Assembly (NCBI RefSeq): GCF_031081985.1
Contig: NZ_JARWSK010000008.1
Span: 105,937-169,936 of the forward strand
Length of the DNA: 64,000 bases
DNA from: Komagataeibacter xylinus
GTDB taxonomy: Bacteria; Pseudomonadota; Alphaproteobacteria; Acetobacterales; Acetobacteraceae
Reading direction: 5' to 3'
Positions within the stretch are counted from its first letter, which is position 1; the number at the start of each line of letters is the position of its first letter. Below, one piece after another: positions 45,414 through 55,224 of this stretch. The notes beneath the pieces are model-generated. The model saw only the letters and a list, made by a program, of their open reading frames with translations, was not told the DNA's origin and did not search any database. Made by a program: the position numbers and the translations under genes.

Positions 45414-47009
45414 CTAGAAATTCACATTGGTATGCAACCCGAATACGGCTTCATTACCAATCAGGCGCGTCGGACAGGATGGATCTCCCGTGCCGCCCGA
45501 GGGGTTCAGGACATATTGGAAATCGGGCTGCACGACCATCCATGGTGTGATCTGGGCCTGATAGGTCAGTTCAAAATGATTTTCGTTTCCCTGCACCAGC
45601 GCACCGCGCGCGCGATCATAGGCACGCACGCCTGATGTGACGCGACCGATACCCCAGCCCAGACCAAGTGTATCATTCGTCCTGCCTGAAAAGGGCGCCT
45701 TCAGGTTAAGGCCGGCATCAATGGCGAAGTTTATGATATTGCGATCACCACTATTACCCGTCGCCCGGACAAACAGGCCAAGTGCGCGTGATGCATCAGG
45801 CGACGGACGCCAGATCAACTGGTCGATTATCCCGTAAATCAGCCAGTTTCCCCGATCCCAGCGGGGTGTACCACCATCCGCGCCAAGAGACAGTCCCTGT
45901 GTGTTATATCGATAATCCGGAAATCGTGCCGTATCATAATAGCCTCCAAGTTTATAAACGCCTGACAGGCCCGGATGACTGGCCGCGCGTCCACTGTCGC
46001 CAGATTGAGGATTGAAGGCATACTGAATTTCGGTAATCAGTAGCGCGCCGGTTCCCATATTGAACTGCGTGCCACTTCCATCCCTTATGGTCTGGCTGGT
46101 GGGGTCCGCCGGGTTTCCGGTCACGCCAAAGACACTGCTATCCTGATTACCCGACGGATTGTCATCCGCCGCCGCGAACATGAATGTGTATTTTTCACCG
46201 GGTCGGTAGCGCAACCGGATTGCGGGAGCTGCAAGCGGCCATGAAGGACCGCCAGCATAAAGATTGACCGAAGGACCCATTGGCCATCCGAAATTGGCGT
46301 TGAGGTACAGGGACGCGTAATCGCTGATCAGGAATTCCGTATCGAGATCCTGCTGGCCGATCTTGACGTCCAGCGCGCCCCTGAGAAAGGACTGCTGGTA
46401 CCAAAGTTCAAACAGGCGGGTGGAGCGATCCGCCTCAAATCCGCTGATGGGGTTGAAATTGCCCAGATGGTCCTGAGTGACGGCACGTCCCCGGATCTGC
46501 AGGGCACTGATGTTGATTGTCGCGCCTTTAAGCCCGATCATCCTTTCCAGATCCGCCATCAGGGTCGGCATGGTAATGCCGATATAGGAAGGGCCCGTGC
46601 CCGATCCCCTGCCATCGCCATTGGTACTGCCGATCCCGCCCGTGGCGTTACCCCATAACTCGTTGACGTCCTGAATGCTCAGCGTCAGGCCGTAGCGGGC
46701 CAGCCATGGACGCAATCCCCCCATATTCCCCAGCAGGCTCCCACCGGCAGACGGCGTATCTTGGCTGTGGCTGGTCGTGATTGCGCCTGCTTGCCAGGAA
46801 TCACGCACGGTCGCCGGGTCAATCTGGGCCAAGAAAGGTGTACTGGCGCCCAGATGGGCCTGCCCACCCGCAATGGCGGTCTGGGCCTGCCCCGCAACGG
46901 AGATGAAACCGCCGATGCCCCAGAAGAAAATTCCCTCACATACACGCCGGGACAATCGGGTAACGCAAACCGCCGGAATCCTGCGTGATGTCAGTTCGCA
47001 CGGTCGCAA
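45414..47009 (-). CDS. Carbohydrate-selective porin, OprB family (copy 2)
   Basis: A porin of up to 531 residues. GNMGGLRPWLARYGLTLSIQ, ELWYQQSFLRGALDVKIGQQDL and a C-terminal strand ending LHTNVNF match copy 1. It has an insert of about 80 residues relative to copy 1. No ATG opens the frame: the first codon is a TTG at 47009, and a TTG at 46955 gives a cleaner signal peptide (SRRVCEGIFFWGIGGF, cleaved near GQAQ). Upstream DNA is AT-rich. Confidence 0.9.
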   Translation of the reverse strand: MRPCELTSRRIPAVCVTRLSRRVCEGIFFWGIGGFISVAGQAQTAIAGGQAHLGASTPFLAQIDPATVRDSWQAGAITTSHSQDTPSAGGSLLGNMGGLRPWLARYGLTLSIQDVNELWGNATGGIGSTNGDGRGSGTGPSYIGITMPTLMADLERMIGLKGATINISALQIRGRAVTQDHLGNFNPISGFEADRSTRLFELWYQQSFLRGALDVKIGQQDLDTEFLISDYASLYLNANFGWPMGPSVNLYAGGPSWPLAAPAIRLRYRPGEKYTFMFAAADDNPSGNQDSSVFGVTGNPADPTSQTIRDGSGTQFNMGTGALLITEIQYAFNPQSGDSGRAASHPGLSGVYKLGGYYDTARFPDYRYNTQGLSLGADGGTPRWDRGNWLIYGIIDQLIWRPSPDASRALGLFVRATGNSGDRNIINFAIDAGLNLKAPFSGRTNDTLGLGWGIGRVTSGVRAYDRARGALVQGNENHFELTYQAQITPWMVVQPDFQYVLNPSGGTGDPSCPTRLIGNEAVFGLHTNVNF

Positions 47010-47524
47010 ATGTTTCTCATATTATCGTAAAAAAGGTCGTAATCCAGACAGATATCATATACCCGGTCTTCTTTCCACAACATGATGTTTTTGTTAAAGA
47101 CACAATGTGAATAAAAGAGAATTGTGATATTATATCGTTCTCGTAATTTAATTTATTATTTTTAAAAAATATGCCTGAAGGTCATAAAAAGGTGTCTATT
47201 CTGCTTTGGCGATGGACGAAAACACATAGCGGAAAATAAATTATCGCGGCTGCCGCTTCTATGGAAAACAATTCAGACTTTTCACTTTGGCTGCCTGCAC
47301 AAAATGATCGCCGGCATGCGTGGTAATACTGAGTACCATGCTGCCTGCTACAAGGATTGGCCGCCCTACCATTGCTCATAACGGCTGATCTCTTGCTAGC
47401 AGCGTCTCCCCCGTGACCTTATTTTCCGTGTTCAGGTTCACGTCATGTCTGCGTGTTACAAGAACAGCGAGCATCGGCATGATGGCATGGCCAGGGTCAG
47501 GTGCCAGGAGGCCGGACAAATATT
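47010..47524. other. 515-base upstream region of the secreted-protein gene
   Basis: No gene is supported. The left part is the AT-rich promoter region of porin copy 2 and a stretch around 47180-47390 with no family signal. The motif at 47430 lies in the right part. Confidence 0.45.
47430..47445 (+). promoter_or_regulatory. Shared 16-base motif, copy 1
   Basis: GTTCAGGTTCACGTCA. The identical sequence lies on the other strand at 63264-63279, and a one-base variant is at 48226. The GTTCA-G-GTTCA part is a direct repeat, as in OmpR-type response-regulator sites. It is 79 bases ahead of the ATG at 47525. About 10 bases further on, TGTTAC is also shared with the copy at 63.2 kb. Confidence 0.6.
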
Positions 47525-48007
47525 ATGAGATCGATAGTGCATTACGGATTGGCAATCCTGATGATAGTCAGCATATCCGGCTGTGTGGCGCGCGCCGAAA
47601 CAGAAACAGAAACAAACGGTATTTGCGAGACAGTGGAACAGGGTATCCGGCTGCATGTCGACGGCACGTATGGCGGATATCCCCATTCCGTCCTGCGTGA
47701 TGCGGTGCTGGAGAGCGTAGCCTGTCCTTCGGGGGATGCAGAACTACGCGCTTTCCATACCATTGCGATACCGCCGCCCCATATGCGTATTGCCGTCATG
47801 CGCCCCATCGGGCAGGGCCAGCAGGGATCGCTGTCCATCATGCTGTTTTCACAAGGGCATTTCGTTATCGGCGAACGGATGTCCCTCTCTCCTTTCTCAC
47901 GCACCCAGTCTCCTTTTTCGGTAAAGGCAGACATCAACCTTGCAACAGCACGCCTATGGGGCGATCTGGCGAACCGGATCGCACAGGGGAAGCGTGCCAT
48001 TCCATAA
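47525..48007 (+). CDS. Secreted protein of unknown family (paralogue 1)
   Basis: A 160-residue protein with a signal peptide that may be a lipoprotein type (LMIVSISGC). The mature part contains GICETVEQGIRLHVDGTYGG, YPHSVLRDAVLESVACPSGD and GQGQQGSLS, then FSQGHFVIGERMSLSPF. The same blocks occur in the protein at 62.7-63.2 kb, so the two are paralogues. Two cysteines are conserved between them (GIC and ACPS) and could form a disulphide. Function unknown. The copy at 63 kb heads a metal-efflux operon, which suggests a role in metal stress. Confidence 0.75.
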   Translation: MRSIVHYGLAILMIVSISGCVARAETETETNGICETVEQGIRLHVDGTYGGYPHSVLRDAVLESVACPSGDAELRAFHTIAIPPPHMRIAVMRPIGQGQQGSLSIMLFSQGHFVIGERMSLSPFSRTQSPFSVKADINLATARLWGDLANRIAQGKRAIP

Positions 48008-48225
48008 CGGGGAAACAAGCTCAGTCCATCACATTTGCGATCCGGTTTACCGAAAATGGCCGTAGCTTGCACATATTCTGCGATGTCATTAGGTCACGGG
48101 CGCCACACAGTTATCTGGATACAGGTTCCTTGCTCGCTGCCGGTGTCGTCGTGGGTTTACCATCTCCATTCTTTTTTTACAGTCTGAACACCAACGGACC
48201 GCAGGTATCGACAAGGCGGCCAATC

Positions 48226-48241
48226 GTTCAGGTTCGCGTCA
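48226..48241 (+). promoter_or_regulatory. Shared 16-base motif, copy 2 (variant)
   Basis: GTTCAGGTTCGCGTCA differs from the other copies in one base. It ends only 12 bases before the ATG at 48254, so if it is an activator site the transcript must be leaderless or the real start lies later (ATG 48266). Confidence 0.5.
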
Positions 48242-48253
48242 TGTTTGAGTGAT

Positions 48254-48835
48254 ATGATCGTTCGGATGAAATACAAATCTGGCCTTTCCCCAGCACGTTA
48301 TGACGCACCAACAATCATTTTCCACTGGGGATGCACGGCCATTATCATACTGCAGTTCGCAACCGCGAATTTATGGGGCCTGTTCCGGAACCCGCTACAC
48401 CATCAACTGGTGGTGACCCACCTGACGGCAGGCATGGTACTGAGCGTTCTGTTTCCCGCACGCCTGCTATGGCGACTAGGCTGGGGACGGCAGATCCGCG
48501 CCGCCGATCGCTGGCTTGATGCCATGCTGGCGCGCTGCGTGGAATACAGCCTGTATGGTTTAGTCCTGCTGGAAATCCTCCTGGGATATCTGTGGCGATG
48601 GGGCAATGGGCAGGCCATGAGTTTCCTGTCCATCCAGATCATGCCGCCCTTTGGCAGGTTTCCGACATCGACAGTCGGCATTCTGCACTGGCTGCACCAG
48701 TGGAATGGCTGGCTGATCATCGTGCTTGCCACGGGTCATGCGCTGGCCGCGTGTTTTCATTACTTCATTCTCCGGGACAATGTTTTTCAGAGAATGCTGC
48801 TGACAGGGAATGTATCCGATGAATATGGAAAGTAA
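48254..48835 (+). CDS. Cytochrome b561-family membrane protein
   Basis: A 193-residue protein with four predicted helices and histidines placed for two haem b: YDAPTIIFHWGCTAIIILQF, then LVVTHLTAGMVL, then GILHWLHQWNGWLIIVLATGHALAACFHYF. Bacterial b561 proteins move electrons from quinol to periplasmic acceptors or oxygen species. It overlaps the next gene by 17 bases and is probably co-transcribed with it. Confidence 0.88.
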   Translation: MIVRMKYKSGLSPARYDAPTIIFHWGCTAIIILQFATANLWGLFRNPLHHQLVVTHLTAGMVLSVLFPARLLWRLGWGRQIRAADRWLDAMLARCVEYSLYGLVLLEILLGYLWRWGNGQAMSFLSIQIMPPFGRFPTSTVGILHWLHQWNGWLIIVLATGHALAACFHYFILRDNVFQRMLLTGNVSDEYGK

Positions 48836-49532
48836 AATACCGCTGCGCCCCAAAGAAATCCACGCGACCTCCCGTCTGGGCTGGCTGCGGGCCGCTGTTC
48901 TGGGGGCGAATGATGGTATCCTGTCAACATCCAGCCTGATCATTGGTGTCGCCAGCGCCCATGCGACACAGGGGAGCATCCTGCTGGCTGGAATTTCCAG
49001 TCTGGCTGCCGGGGCCATGTCCATGGCCGCAGGGGAATATGTGTCCGTTAGCTCGCAGGCGGATTCTGAGAAGGCTGACCTCGCCCGCGAAAAAAAGGAG
49101 CTTGGCAGTAGCTGGGACGCTGAAGTGAGCGAACTGGCCGGGATATACCGTCAGCGTGGCCTGGATGATATTCTGTCACGCAAGGTTGCCCTTCAGCTCA
49201 TGAAGCATGATGCACTGGGGGCGCACGCCCGCGATGAACTCGGCATTTCGGACGCGACTGCGGCGCGCCCGGTACAGGCCGCCTTTGCATCGGCTAGCGC
49301 ATTCTCTTCCGGTGCCATACTGCCCGTGCTGGCAGCCCTGCTGTCGCCAGCCAGCGTGGTCTCGTGGAGTGTATCCGCTGTATCCCTGATTGGTCTGGCG
49401 GTGTTGGGAGTCGTGGGTGCGCGTGCAGGTGGGGCCTCACCATGGCGTCCGGCAATGCGGGTCATATTCTGGGGCATCGTAGCGATGGCCGTGACGGCTG
49501 CCATCGGCCGGATATTCGGGGTACAGAGATAA
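48819..49532 (+). CDS. VIT1/CCC1-type transporter
   Basis: A 237-residue membrane protein of the vacuolar iron transporter family: LGWLRAAVLGANDGILSTSSLIIGV and AGAMSMAAGEYVSVSSQADSEKADL are the hallmark segments, followed by a cytosolic acidic region and three C-terminal helices. Relatives move iron or manganese out of the cytosol. ATG 48819 is used, and an ATG at 48810 is also in frame. It overlaps the cytochrome gene by 17 bases. Confidence 0.9.
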   Translation: MNMESKIPLRPKEIHATSRLGWLRAAVLGANDGILSTSSLIIGVASAHATQGSILLAGISSLAAGAMSMAAGEYVSVSSQADSEKADLAREKKELGSSWDAEVSELAGIYRQRGLDDILSRKVALQLMKHDALGAHARDELGISDATAARPVQAAFASASAFSSGAILPVLAALLSPASVVSWSVSAVSLIGLAVLGVVGARAGGASPWRPAMRVIFWGIVAMAVTAAIGRIFGVQR

Positions 49533-49963
49533 TGTATTAAATATTTCTGTATATTGAACGAATGGAATGATATCGTGAATGTACTTCTTGTAATTGTGCT
49601 ATCAAAGGCTGTCGTTTCAGTGCTCTGCATGCGACTTGTATTTCATTTATATCGTGACAAAAACAATATAATATTACATAGAAATGGGTCTGTGGGATAA
49701 TGCTATCCCGGCAATAGATAGTGGGCATCAACTTCCTTGAAGACTTTCCCAAGGCGGCTATGGGAACCCCGCTTCTCCTGCGGGACGCGAATTATATGCG
49801 CAGTGATCTCTATTCCGTTGTCGCTGCGATCGTTAATGGCCGACTACGATGTCGGACCGAAAGGCATTTGCCTACACGCCATGGTCATCCTGCTTGCGTA
49901 CCCATCTCATCCAGGATGGCCGCACCGGGCATGCATGCAAGATCATCCTATACCGCCAGGGAG
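49533..49963. other. 431-base stretch without a supported gene
   Basis: The first 170 bases are AT-rich. The rest contains short frames on both strands with no family or ribosome site, and may be a decayed fragment. It lies between the VIT-type gene and the convergent response regulator. Confidence 0.4.
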
Positions 49964-50650
49964 TCACGCACTCATGACATAACCGCTACCCCTGACGGTG
50001 TGGATCAGAGGTTGGCCGTCCTGCCCCAGTTTTTCCCGCAGACGACAAATATGCGTTTCGACGATGTTCGTACGAACCGGGAAATCCATATGCCAGACAT
50101 CCTTCAGCAACATTTGCCGGGAAAGCACCGTGCCTGCATTCCTCATGAAATATTCCAGAAGTTTTAGTTCCTGAGGCTGCAGAAGAACCTTTTCGCCATT
50201 CCGTGTCACTGCAAGCGTCAGCAGATTGAGTTCAACGTCAGCCACATTCATTATTGTTGTATGCTGGAAGGAAGATGATCGACGAAGCAGTACCTGCACG
50301 CGCGCGACCAACTCGCGTAATGCAAATGGCTTGATCATGTAATCATCCGCACCATGCCGCAGACCGGCGACACGGCTTGGTACGCCATCCATCGTCGTCA
50401 GGAACAGGACTGGCGTCATGATGGCATAAGAGCGCATGCGCATGAGAATTGTCAGTCCATCCAGACCAGGCAGCATGCGATCCAGAATGACGATATCCCA
50501 CGTTTGCGACAGGGCATGCTGCGATCCATCGGTCCCGTTAGCGACACAAACCACGTCAATTCCGCTTTCCTCCAGTCCCTGCCGCACGTAATCCGTAGTT
50601 GCGTGGTCATCTTCAACCAAAAGCAGGCGGGGGCGTGTTACCAGCGTCAT
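49964..50650 (-). CDS. OmpR-family response regulator
   Basis: A 228-residue regulator. The receiver domain has LLLVEDDHAT, the phosphorylated Asp in VILDRMLPGLDG, and the Lys in MIKPFALREL. The winged-helix output is at the C terminus (QELKLLEYFMRNAGTVLSRQML, THICRLREKLG, then TVRGSGYVM). The partner kinase lies 453 bases away on the other strand, divergently. The metal-related neighbours make a metal or envelope signal likely. Confidence 0.9.
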   Translation of the reverse strand: MTLVTRPRLLLVEDDHATTDYVRQGLEESGIDVVCVANGTDGSQHALSQTWDIVILDRMLPGLDGLTILMRMRSYAIMTPVLFLTTMDGVPSRVAGLRHGADDYMIKPFALRELVARVQVLLRRSSSFQHTTIMNVADVELNLLTLAVTRNGEKVLLQPQELKLLEYFMRNAGTVLSRQMLLKDVWHMDFPVRTNIVETHICRLREKLGQDGQPLIHTVRGSGYVMSA

Positions 50651-51103
50651 GAAGCAGGCCAATCAACAAATTTAATGTCCCGCCCAGCGAGACTGAGTTC
50701 TTGATCAGGTTATCAGAATCATTGTTACATGACACCATCCATGACGATGGATAGACAATTATTGGCATTTTTTAATGTATCGACCATGTCTCCAAATTGA
50801 ATACAGAATAAATAATATCAATATTTCATGTGATACATATCATAAATGTGGATGTATATGTATTATATTTTATACGGTATTAAAACAAATACTACGTACG
50901 CGCAGGCATATAAAAAATAAAAGACGGTAAGTTCTCTCCGGACAGGACAAGGCAAAGGGGTTAACGCGGAAAGACCATTGAGGGTAAAGTCAGGCCACAG
51001 GGCTGGAGCCTATGCCAACCGGACCTGTCATGATCGGGGACGGGTGGATCTTGTCCGGTCATCCATATCCTGAGAGGATGTCGCTACATGATAAATATGT
51101 CCA
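50651..51103. other. Divergent intergenic region of the first two-component system
   Basis: The 453 bases are AT-rich from about 50760 to 50930 and must hold the promoters of both genes. A short frame at 51088-51120 (MINMSNDVVE) precedes the kinase and may be a leader. The 16-base motif shared by the metal genes was not found here. Confidence 0.45.
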
Positions 51104-52501
51104 ATGATGTCGTGGAATAGGATATCCCGACGCCGAAATGTGGAGACACGACGTATCATCGCCACGACGTCGTTTCGTATCGTCACGTTGTTCGCCGGTC
51201 TTTTTATATTGGGCGGCATGGTCATGACTATAACGTCAGGCCTTTACAGCCAGTCAACCATGCGCCAGCAGATCCGCCGGGAAGTGGAGAACGAGAGCCA
51301 TGAGACATTTGCAGATGCTGGTGTTGCGGATGTCCGTCATCTCCTGCCAGTTGTGCAAGGACTGATCGAACATGAACCCGGTTTCCATTATTTGCTTCAG
51401 GACTCCGGACAGGTCATTGTCGCAGGCAACATGCTGCATCTGCGACCAGTGCCGGGCGAACGCTGGCTGGCATGGTCCCATCGCCTGCCGAAAGAAATCA
51501 ACCAGGATATCGTTTATGGAATAGGTTATCGCCTTGATGACGGCGGCTATTACTTCGTGGGCATGGATGCCTCGCCCCTGACGCATCTCCAACGCGCATT
51601 ATGGACAACGATCCTGTGGGGCATTGCAGGATTTGGTCTGATAGGGGTAGCGGGCGGCCTTTTCCTGAGCAACCTGATCCTGAAATGGATCGAGACGATA
51701 AGCAGGACGGCACGGAGCATCATGCAGGGCGATATGTCTCGCCGCATCCCGCTACGTGGCACGGATGATGAGCTTGATCATCTCTCGGAGAGCCTCAATG
51801 CGATGCTCGACCAGAATGAATACCTGATTGCAAGTCTGAAACAGGTCTCCAATGACATCGCGCACGACATGCGCCGCCCGCTGGCGCGTATGCGCCAGAA
51901 TCTTGAGCGCGCCATTGGGGCACATGGACCTTCCGATACCATGCATGAGCAGGTCGAGTGTGCAATCGAGGATCTGGATGCCGCATTGGAAATATTTTCC
52001 TCGCTGCTCAAGCTGGCGCAACTTGAGTCCGGGGCATGGAACAACGAAATGGAACCCCTCGATCCCGCACGACTTCTGGAATCAGTTCTAGAACCGTATC
52101 GCTCCGTTATCGAAGACAATGGACAGCGCCTGGAAACCGAAATCATTCCCGCCTGCCCTACCGTCACCGGTCATCCAGTCCTTTTACGGCAGGCATTCTC
52201 CAACCTGATCGAGAATGCCGTACGCCATACGCCTGACCAGACCACCATCACAGCGACCATAATGCTTTCGGACAAGACCATCACGATAGAAATAGCCGAT
52301 AATGGTCCAGGCATTCCGGACGAAGCCATGCTTCGGGTATTCGACCGCTTTGTCCGTCTTGATACAAGCCGTACGCATGACGGTAACGGGCTAGGGCTTA
52401 CCATGGTGAAAGCCGTAGTACAACTGCACCGGGGCACGATCGTCTTGTCTCACAACAACCCTGGCGTAAGGTGTATCGTTAAATTACCCATAGAGATCTA
52501 G
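51104..52501 (+). CDS. Sensor histidine kinase
   Basis: A 465-residue kinase: membrane helix near residue 30, a periplasmic domain of about 110 residues, a second helix near 170, a HAMP linker (LILKWIETISRTARSIMQGD), the phosphorylated His in NDIAHDMRRPLARM, an N box NLIENAVRHTP, a DNGPGIPDEAM G1 box and HDGNGLGLTM. The H-box has RRPL where most have RTPL. It is divergent from its likely regulator. The start may be the ATG at 51104 or 51107. Confidence 0.9.
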   Translation: MMSWNRISRRRNVETRRIIATTSFRIVTLFAGLFILGGMVMTITSGLYSQSTMRQQIRREVENESHETFADAGVADVRHLLPVVQGLIEHEPGFHYLLQDSGQVIVAGNMLHLRPVPGERWLAWSHRLPKEINQDIVYGIGYRLDDGGYYFVGMDASPLTHLQRALWTTILWGIAGFGLIGVAGGLFLSNLILKWIETISRTARSIMQGDMSRRIPLRGTDDELDHLSESLNAMLDQNEYLIASLKQVSNDIAHDMRRPLARMRQNLERAIGAHGPSDTMHEQVECAIEDLDAALEIFSSLLKLAQLESGAWNNEMEPLDPARLLESVLEPYRSVIEDNGQRLETEIIPACPTVTGHPVLLRQAFSNLIENAVRHTPDQTTITATIMLSDKTITIEIADNGPGIPDEAMLRVFDRFVRLDTSRTHDGNGLGLTMVKAVVQLHRGTIVLSHNNPGVRCIVKLPIEI

Positions 52502-52691
52502 CCTTCACGGCCTCATAGACAGCAGACCTCCTGGCTGGTTAGAGATGTGCAAATACGACTGAAGATTGGGGCATTGTAAGCTGACATCCCCGTGAGCTTT
52601 CGCCAGAAATAATGATGCCGCGCGCCCATGCGATGTGGCCGCCTGCAACGGTCCCGGCGAGCAGGGATCCAAATCGGGATTCATACAAACC

Positions 52692-53438
52692 ATGCTGCTC
52701 TGGTCCCTGATTCTGGTTGCATCAGCCGCGGCATTTGGCCTGAGCGCCGTGTCGGGAGGCGGTGCCGGGCTGCTCCTAATGCCCCTGCTGGGGCTGGTGC
52801 TGCCTGGCACTCAGGTGCCAGCCGCCCTGTCGATCGGGACAGTTGCCAGTTCGGCGACGCGCATCATCTCGTTCCGGCAGGCGATCCGGTGGGACATCGT
52901 CCGGCATTTTGCGCCCACCGCGTTGCCCTTCGCCGCCCTGGGCGCATGGGCATTGAGCCGTATGGAGCCAGCCTATCTGTCGCTGCTTCTTGGCGTATTC
53001 CTGATGGGCAATCTTCCCCTTCTCTTTCGCAAGCCTGCACCCCAGGTCACTGTGAAAACGCCCCACGCTATCGAACTGCACGTGCTGGGTGCTACCGCCG
53101 GCTTCATTTCCGGTTTTACCGGAGCGGTCGGCCTGGTGTTCAATGGGTTTTATTATCGACTTGGTCTCCGGAAGGAAGAAATCGTCGCAACCCGCGCGGC
53201 CAACGAAATCATGCTGCATGTGCTCAAGATCGCTCTCTACGCTGAGTTCGGCCTGTTGAATACCCGGGCCAGCATTGCGGGTATCGCTGTTGCTGCGGCG
53301 GCGGTTCTGTCATCAATAATCATGAAGTACCTGTTGCCGCACCTACATGATCGCTTGTTTCACCATATTGGTCATGCCGCCATGGTCGTGGCGGGTGTCA
53401 TGATGGTGATCTCCGCCAGTAGTCAGTTAGCGCGGTAG
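52692..53438 (+). CDS. TauE/SafE-family permease
   Basis: A 248-residue membrane protein with about seven to eight helices and the TauE pattern: SAVSGGGAGLLLMPLLGL near the N terminus, and GATAGFISGFTGAVGLVFNGFYYRLGL as its repeat. Members export sulphite, sulphoacetate or other organic anions. The ATG at 52692 directly precedes the first helix. It is 190 bases after the kinase gene. Confidence 0.85.
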   Translation: MLLWSLILVASAAAFGLSAVSGGGAGLLLMPLLGLVLPGTQVPAALSIGTVASSATRIISFRQAIRWDIVRHFAPTALPFAALGAWALSRMEPAYLSLLLGVFLMGNLPLLFRKPAPQVTVKTPHAIELHVLGATAGFISGFTGAVGLVFNGFYYRLGLRKEEIVATRAANEIMLHVLKIALYAEFGLLNTRASIAGIAVAAAAVLSSIIMKYLLPHLHDRLFHHIGHAAMVVAGVMMVISASSQLAR

Positions 53439-53610
53439 GCAAATGTCACGGTGCATTTCGCCCACGTAGCCCATGAAGCCGCAGCGTCCGTGTCATGGCG
53501 GCAACACACTTTCGCGGTCGAATGGGAAAATAGTGATGAACGCGAGTTGAGCCCCCGAGTGCTTTCCAGACTGGCTTCATCCCCTATGATAACAACCCAT
53601 TGATTTGAGT

Positions 53611-54422
53611 GCGGGAATCTGATTCAGGCTCTGTGAGGAGACTGGAGATGAGCGACCTGTTTTGGCTGCCGGACGAACAAATGGAGCGTCTGCGGCCCTT
53701 TTTCTTTAAGAGCCATGGTAGAGCCTGCGTTGATGACCGCCGAATGCTGAGCGGCATCATTTTTGTCAATCGGAACGGCTTGCGCTGGCGCGATGCGCCC
53801 CGGGGATACGGTCCACATAAGACGCTCTAAAACCGTTGGAAGCGCTGGGGCGCCATGGGGATCTGCGCCCGGATGATGGACGGTCTGGCTGCCGGAAAGG
53901 CAGAGCCCCAGACCATCATGACTGATGCGACGTATCTCCAGGCACACCGCACGGCTTCGAGCGTGCGGCTAAAAAAGGGGATCCAGGTCGCTTGATCGGC
54001 CGCACCAGAGGGGCATAAACACGAAGCTGCATGCGATCACCGACCAGAGTGGGCGACCGCTGAGCTTTTTCATGACTGCGGGACAGATAAGCGATTATAC
54101 CGATGCCGCTGCCCTGCTGGATAGTCTTCCTGAAGCACAATGGATGCCGGGAGATCGCGGGGATGACGCCGACTGGTTCAGGGACGCCCTGGAAGCAAAA
54201 GGTATAAAAGCCCTGCATTTCAGGACAGAAATCTCGCGGAAAACCGGTCAGATACGACAAGAGAAAATATAAACGCCGCAATCGCGTCGAGATCATATTC
54301 GGAAGGCTCAAGGGCTGGCGGCGGGTTGCAACCCGCTACAACAGGTGCCCGACCGTCTTCTTCTCAGCCATCTGTCTCACCGCAACCGTCATGTTCTGGC
54401 TATGTGTCCCGAGCCTAGAAGC
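53611..54422 (+). pseudogene. IS5-family element, decayed
   Basis: The transposase begins MSDLFWLPDEQMERLRPFF and continues RRMLSGIIFVNRNGLRWRDAP. It is broken by a TAA at 53828, then a TGA after KKGIQVA, then frameshifts. Pieces MTAGQISDYTDAAALLDSLP and GDRGDDADWFRDALEAKG are in another frame, and a last piece, RNRVEIIFGRLKGWRRVATRY, in a third. Degenerate ends TTCAGGCTC near 53620 and GAGCCTAGAA near 54412 look like its inverted repeats. Confidence 0.85.
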
Positions 54423-54646
54423 CGTCCGTACTTTGGTAAAAATCTTTCAACACCGTAATAATAATAACGTCCGCTATCATTATATTACCCGCAACAAAGT
54501 GAACTTTTCACCTGAAGATTATATGAATCTTACTTCACACGAGATTCACTATGACTACAGTGATATTTTTTTCATCGACGGCTTCAAATGTTCTATCAAG
54601 TGTTTGAGGGAGGCATCATGCCAGGATGGAAAAGTGAGCAAACACA
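54423..54646. other. AT-rich spacer after the dead IS5
   Basis: A frame of 90 codons runs through here from the IS end, but it lacks a ribosome site and any family. No gene is called. Confidence 0.4.
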
Positions 54647-55057
54647 TTATCCTGAACCACTAGTGAGATCCAGTAAGCTCATCCCATCGGAAAATGCCAT
54701 AAATGCATCAACGGCCTGTACTATGAGATGGCGAAACTGACAAGCATTGCCCAGTATACACTGGTTATTGCCAGATGAGTGACAGGCACCAGGGGATTCT
54801 TTTTCAGTTTCCATGAGCCGCATAATATGACCGACGTTTATGTTTCTGGCAGACACAGCCAGACGGATGCCACCAGTACGTCCCCGGGTACCTTGTACGA
54901 TCCCGGCATGACACAGGTGTTGTACAACTTTCACAAGATGATTGTGCGAAATGCCATGCAACTCAGTGATGTTCCTGACGGTAACACGCGAATCAGGATT
55001 ACACGCCAAGTGGATCAACACACGGAAAGCGTAGTCGGTACGCAGCGAAAGACGCAT
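54647..55057 (-). CDS. Rrf2-family regulator (NsrR-like)
   Basis: A 136-residue winged-helix protein that starts MRLSLRTDYAFRVLIHLACN, with the recognition region ISHNHLVKVVQHLCHAG and wing GRTGGIRLA. Three cysteines in CHSSGNNQCILGNACQFRHL suit an iron-sulphur cluster, as in NsrR or IscR, so it likely senses nitric oxide, iron or redox state. ATG 55057 is used because the family starts at MRL. It stands alone and its targets are unknown. Confidence 0.88.
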   Translation of the reverse strand: MRLSLRTDYAFRVLIHLACNPDSRVTVRNITELHGISHNHLVKVVQHLCHAGIVQGTRGRTGGIRLAVSARNINVGHIMRLMETEKESPGACHSSGNNQCILGNACQFRHLIVQAVDAFMAFSDGMSLLDLTSGSG

Positions 55058-55224
55058 CAACCCCACCACCCATAGGCACGTGTTGACTGATTTTCCCAAG
55101 CAGGCTCTCAGAATATTGCCAACGGGCTGCTACCAGGCAACCGTGACGTAGGGCATTCGTGACATAGGGGAGTAGAGTACGCAAAATGGAGTTGCCTGCG
55201 CGTCTGTTCCTCTACAGTCATGAA

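Noticed and set aside
48226..48243. The 16-base motif as a LexA box
   Set aside because: The GTTC repeats are separated by two bases, not seven.
54391..54663. 90-codon plus-strand frame after the dead IS5
   Set aside because: It begins inside the transposase end because the normal stop is lost, and continues into AT-rich DNA without any family.
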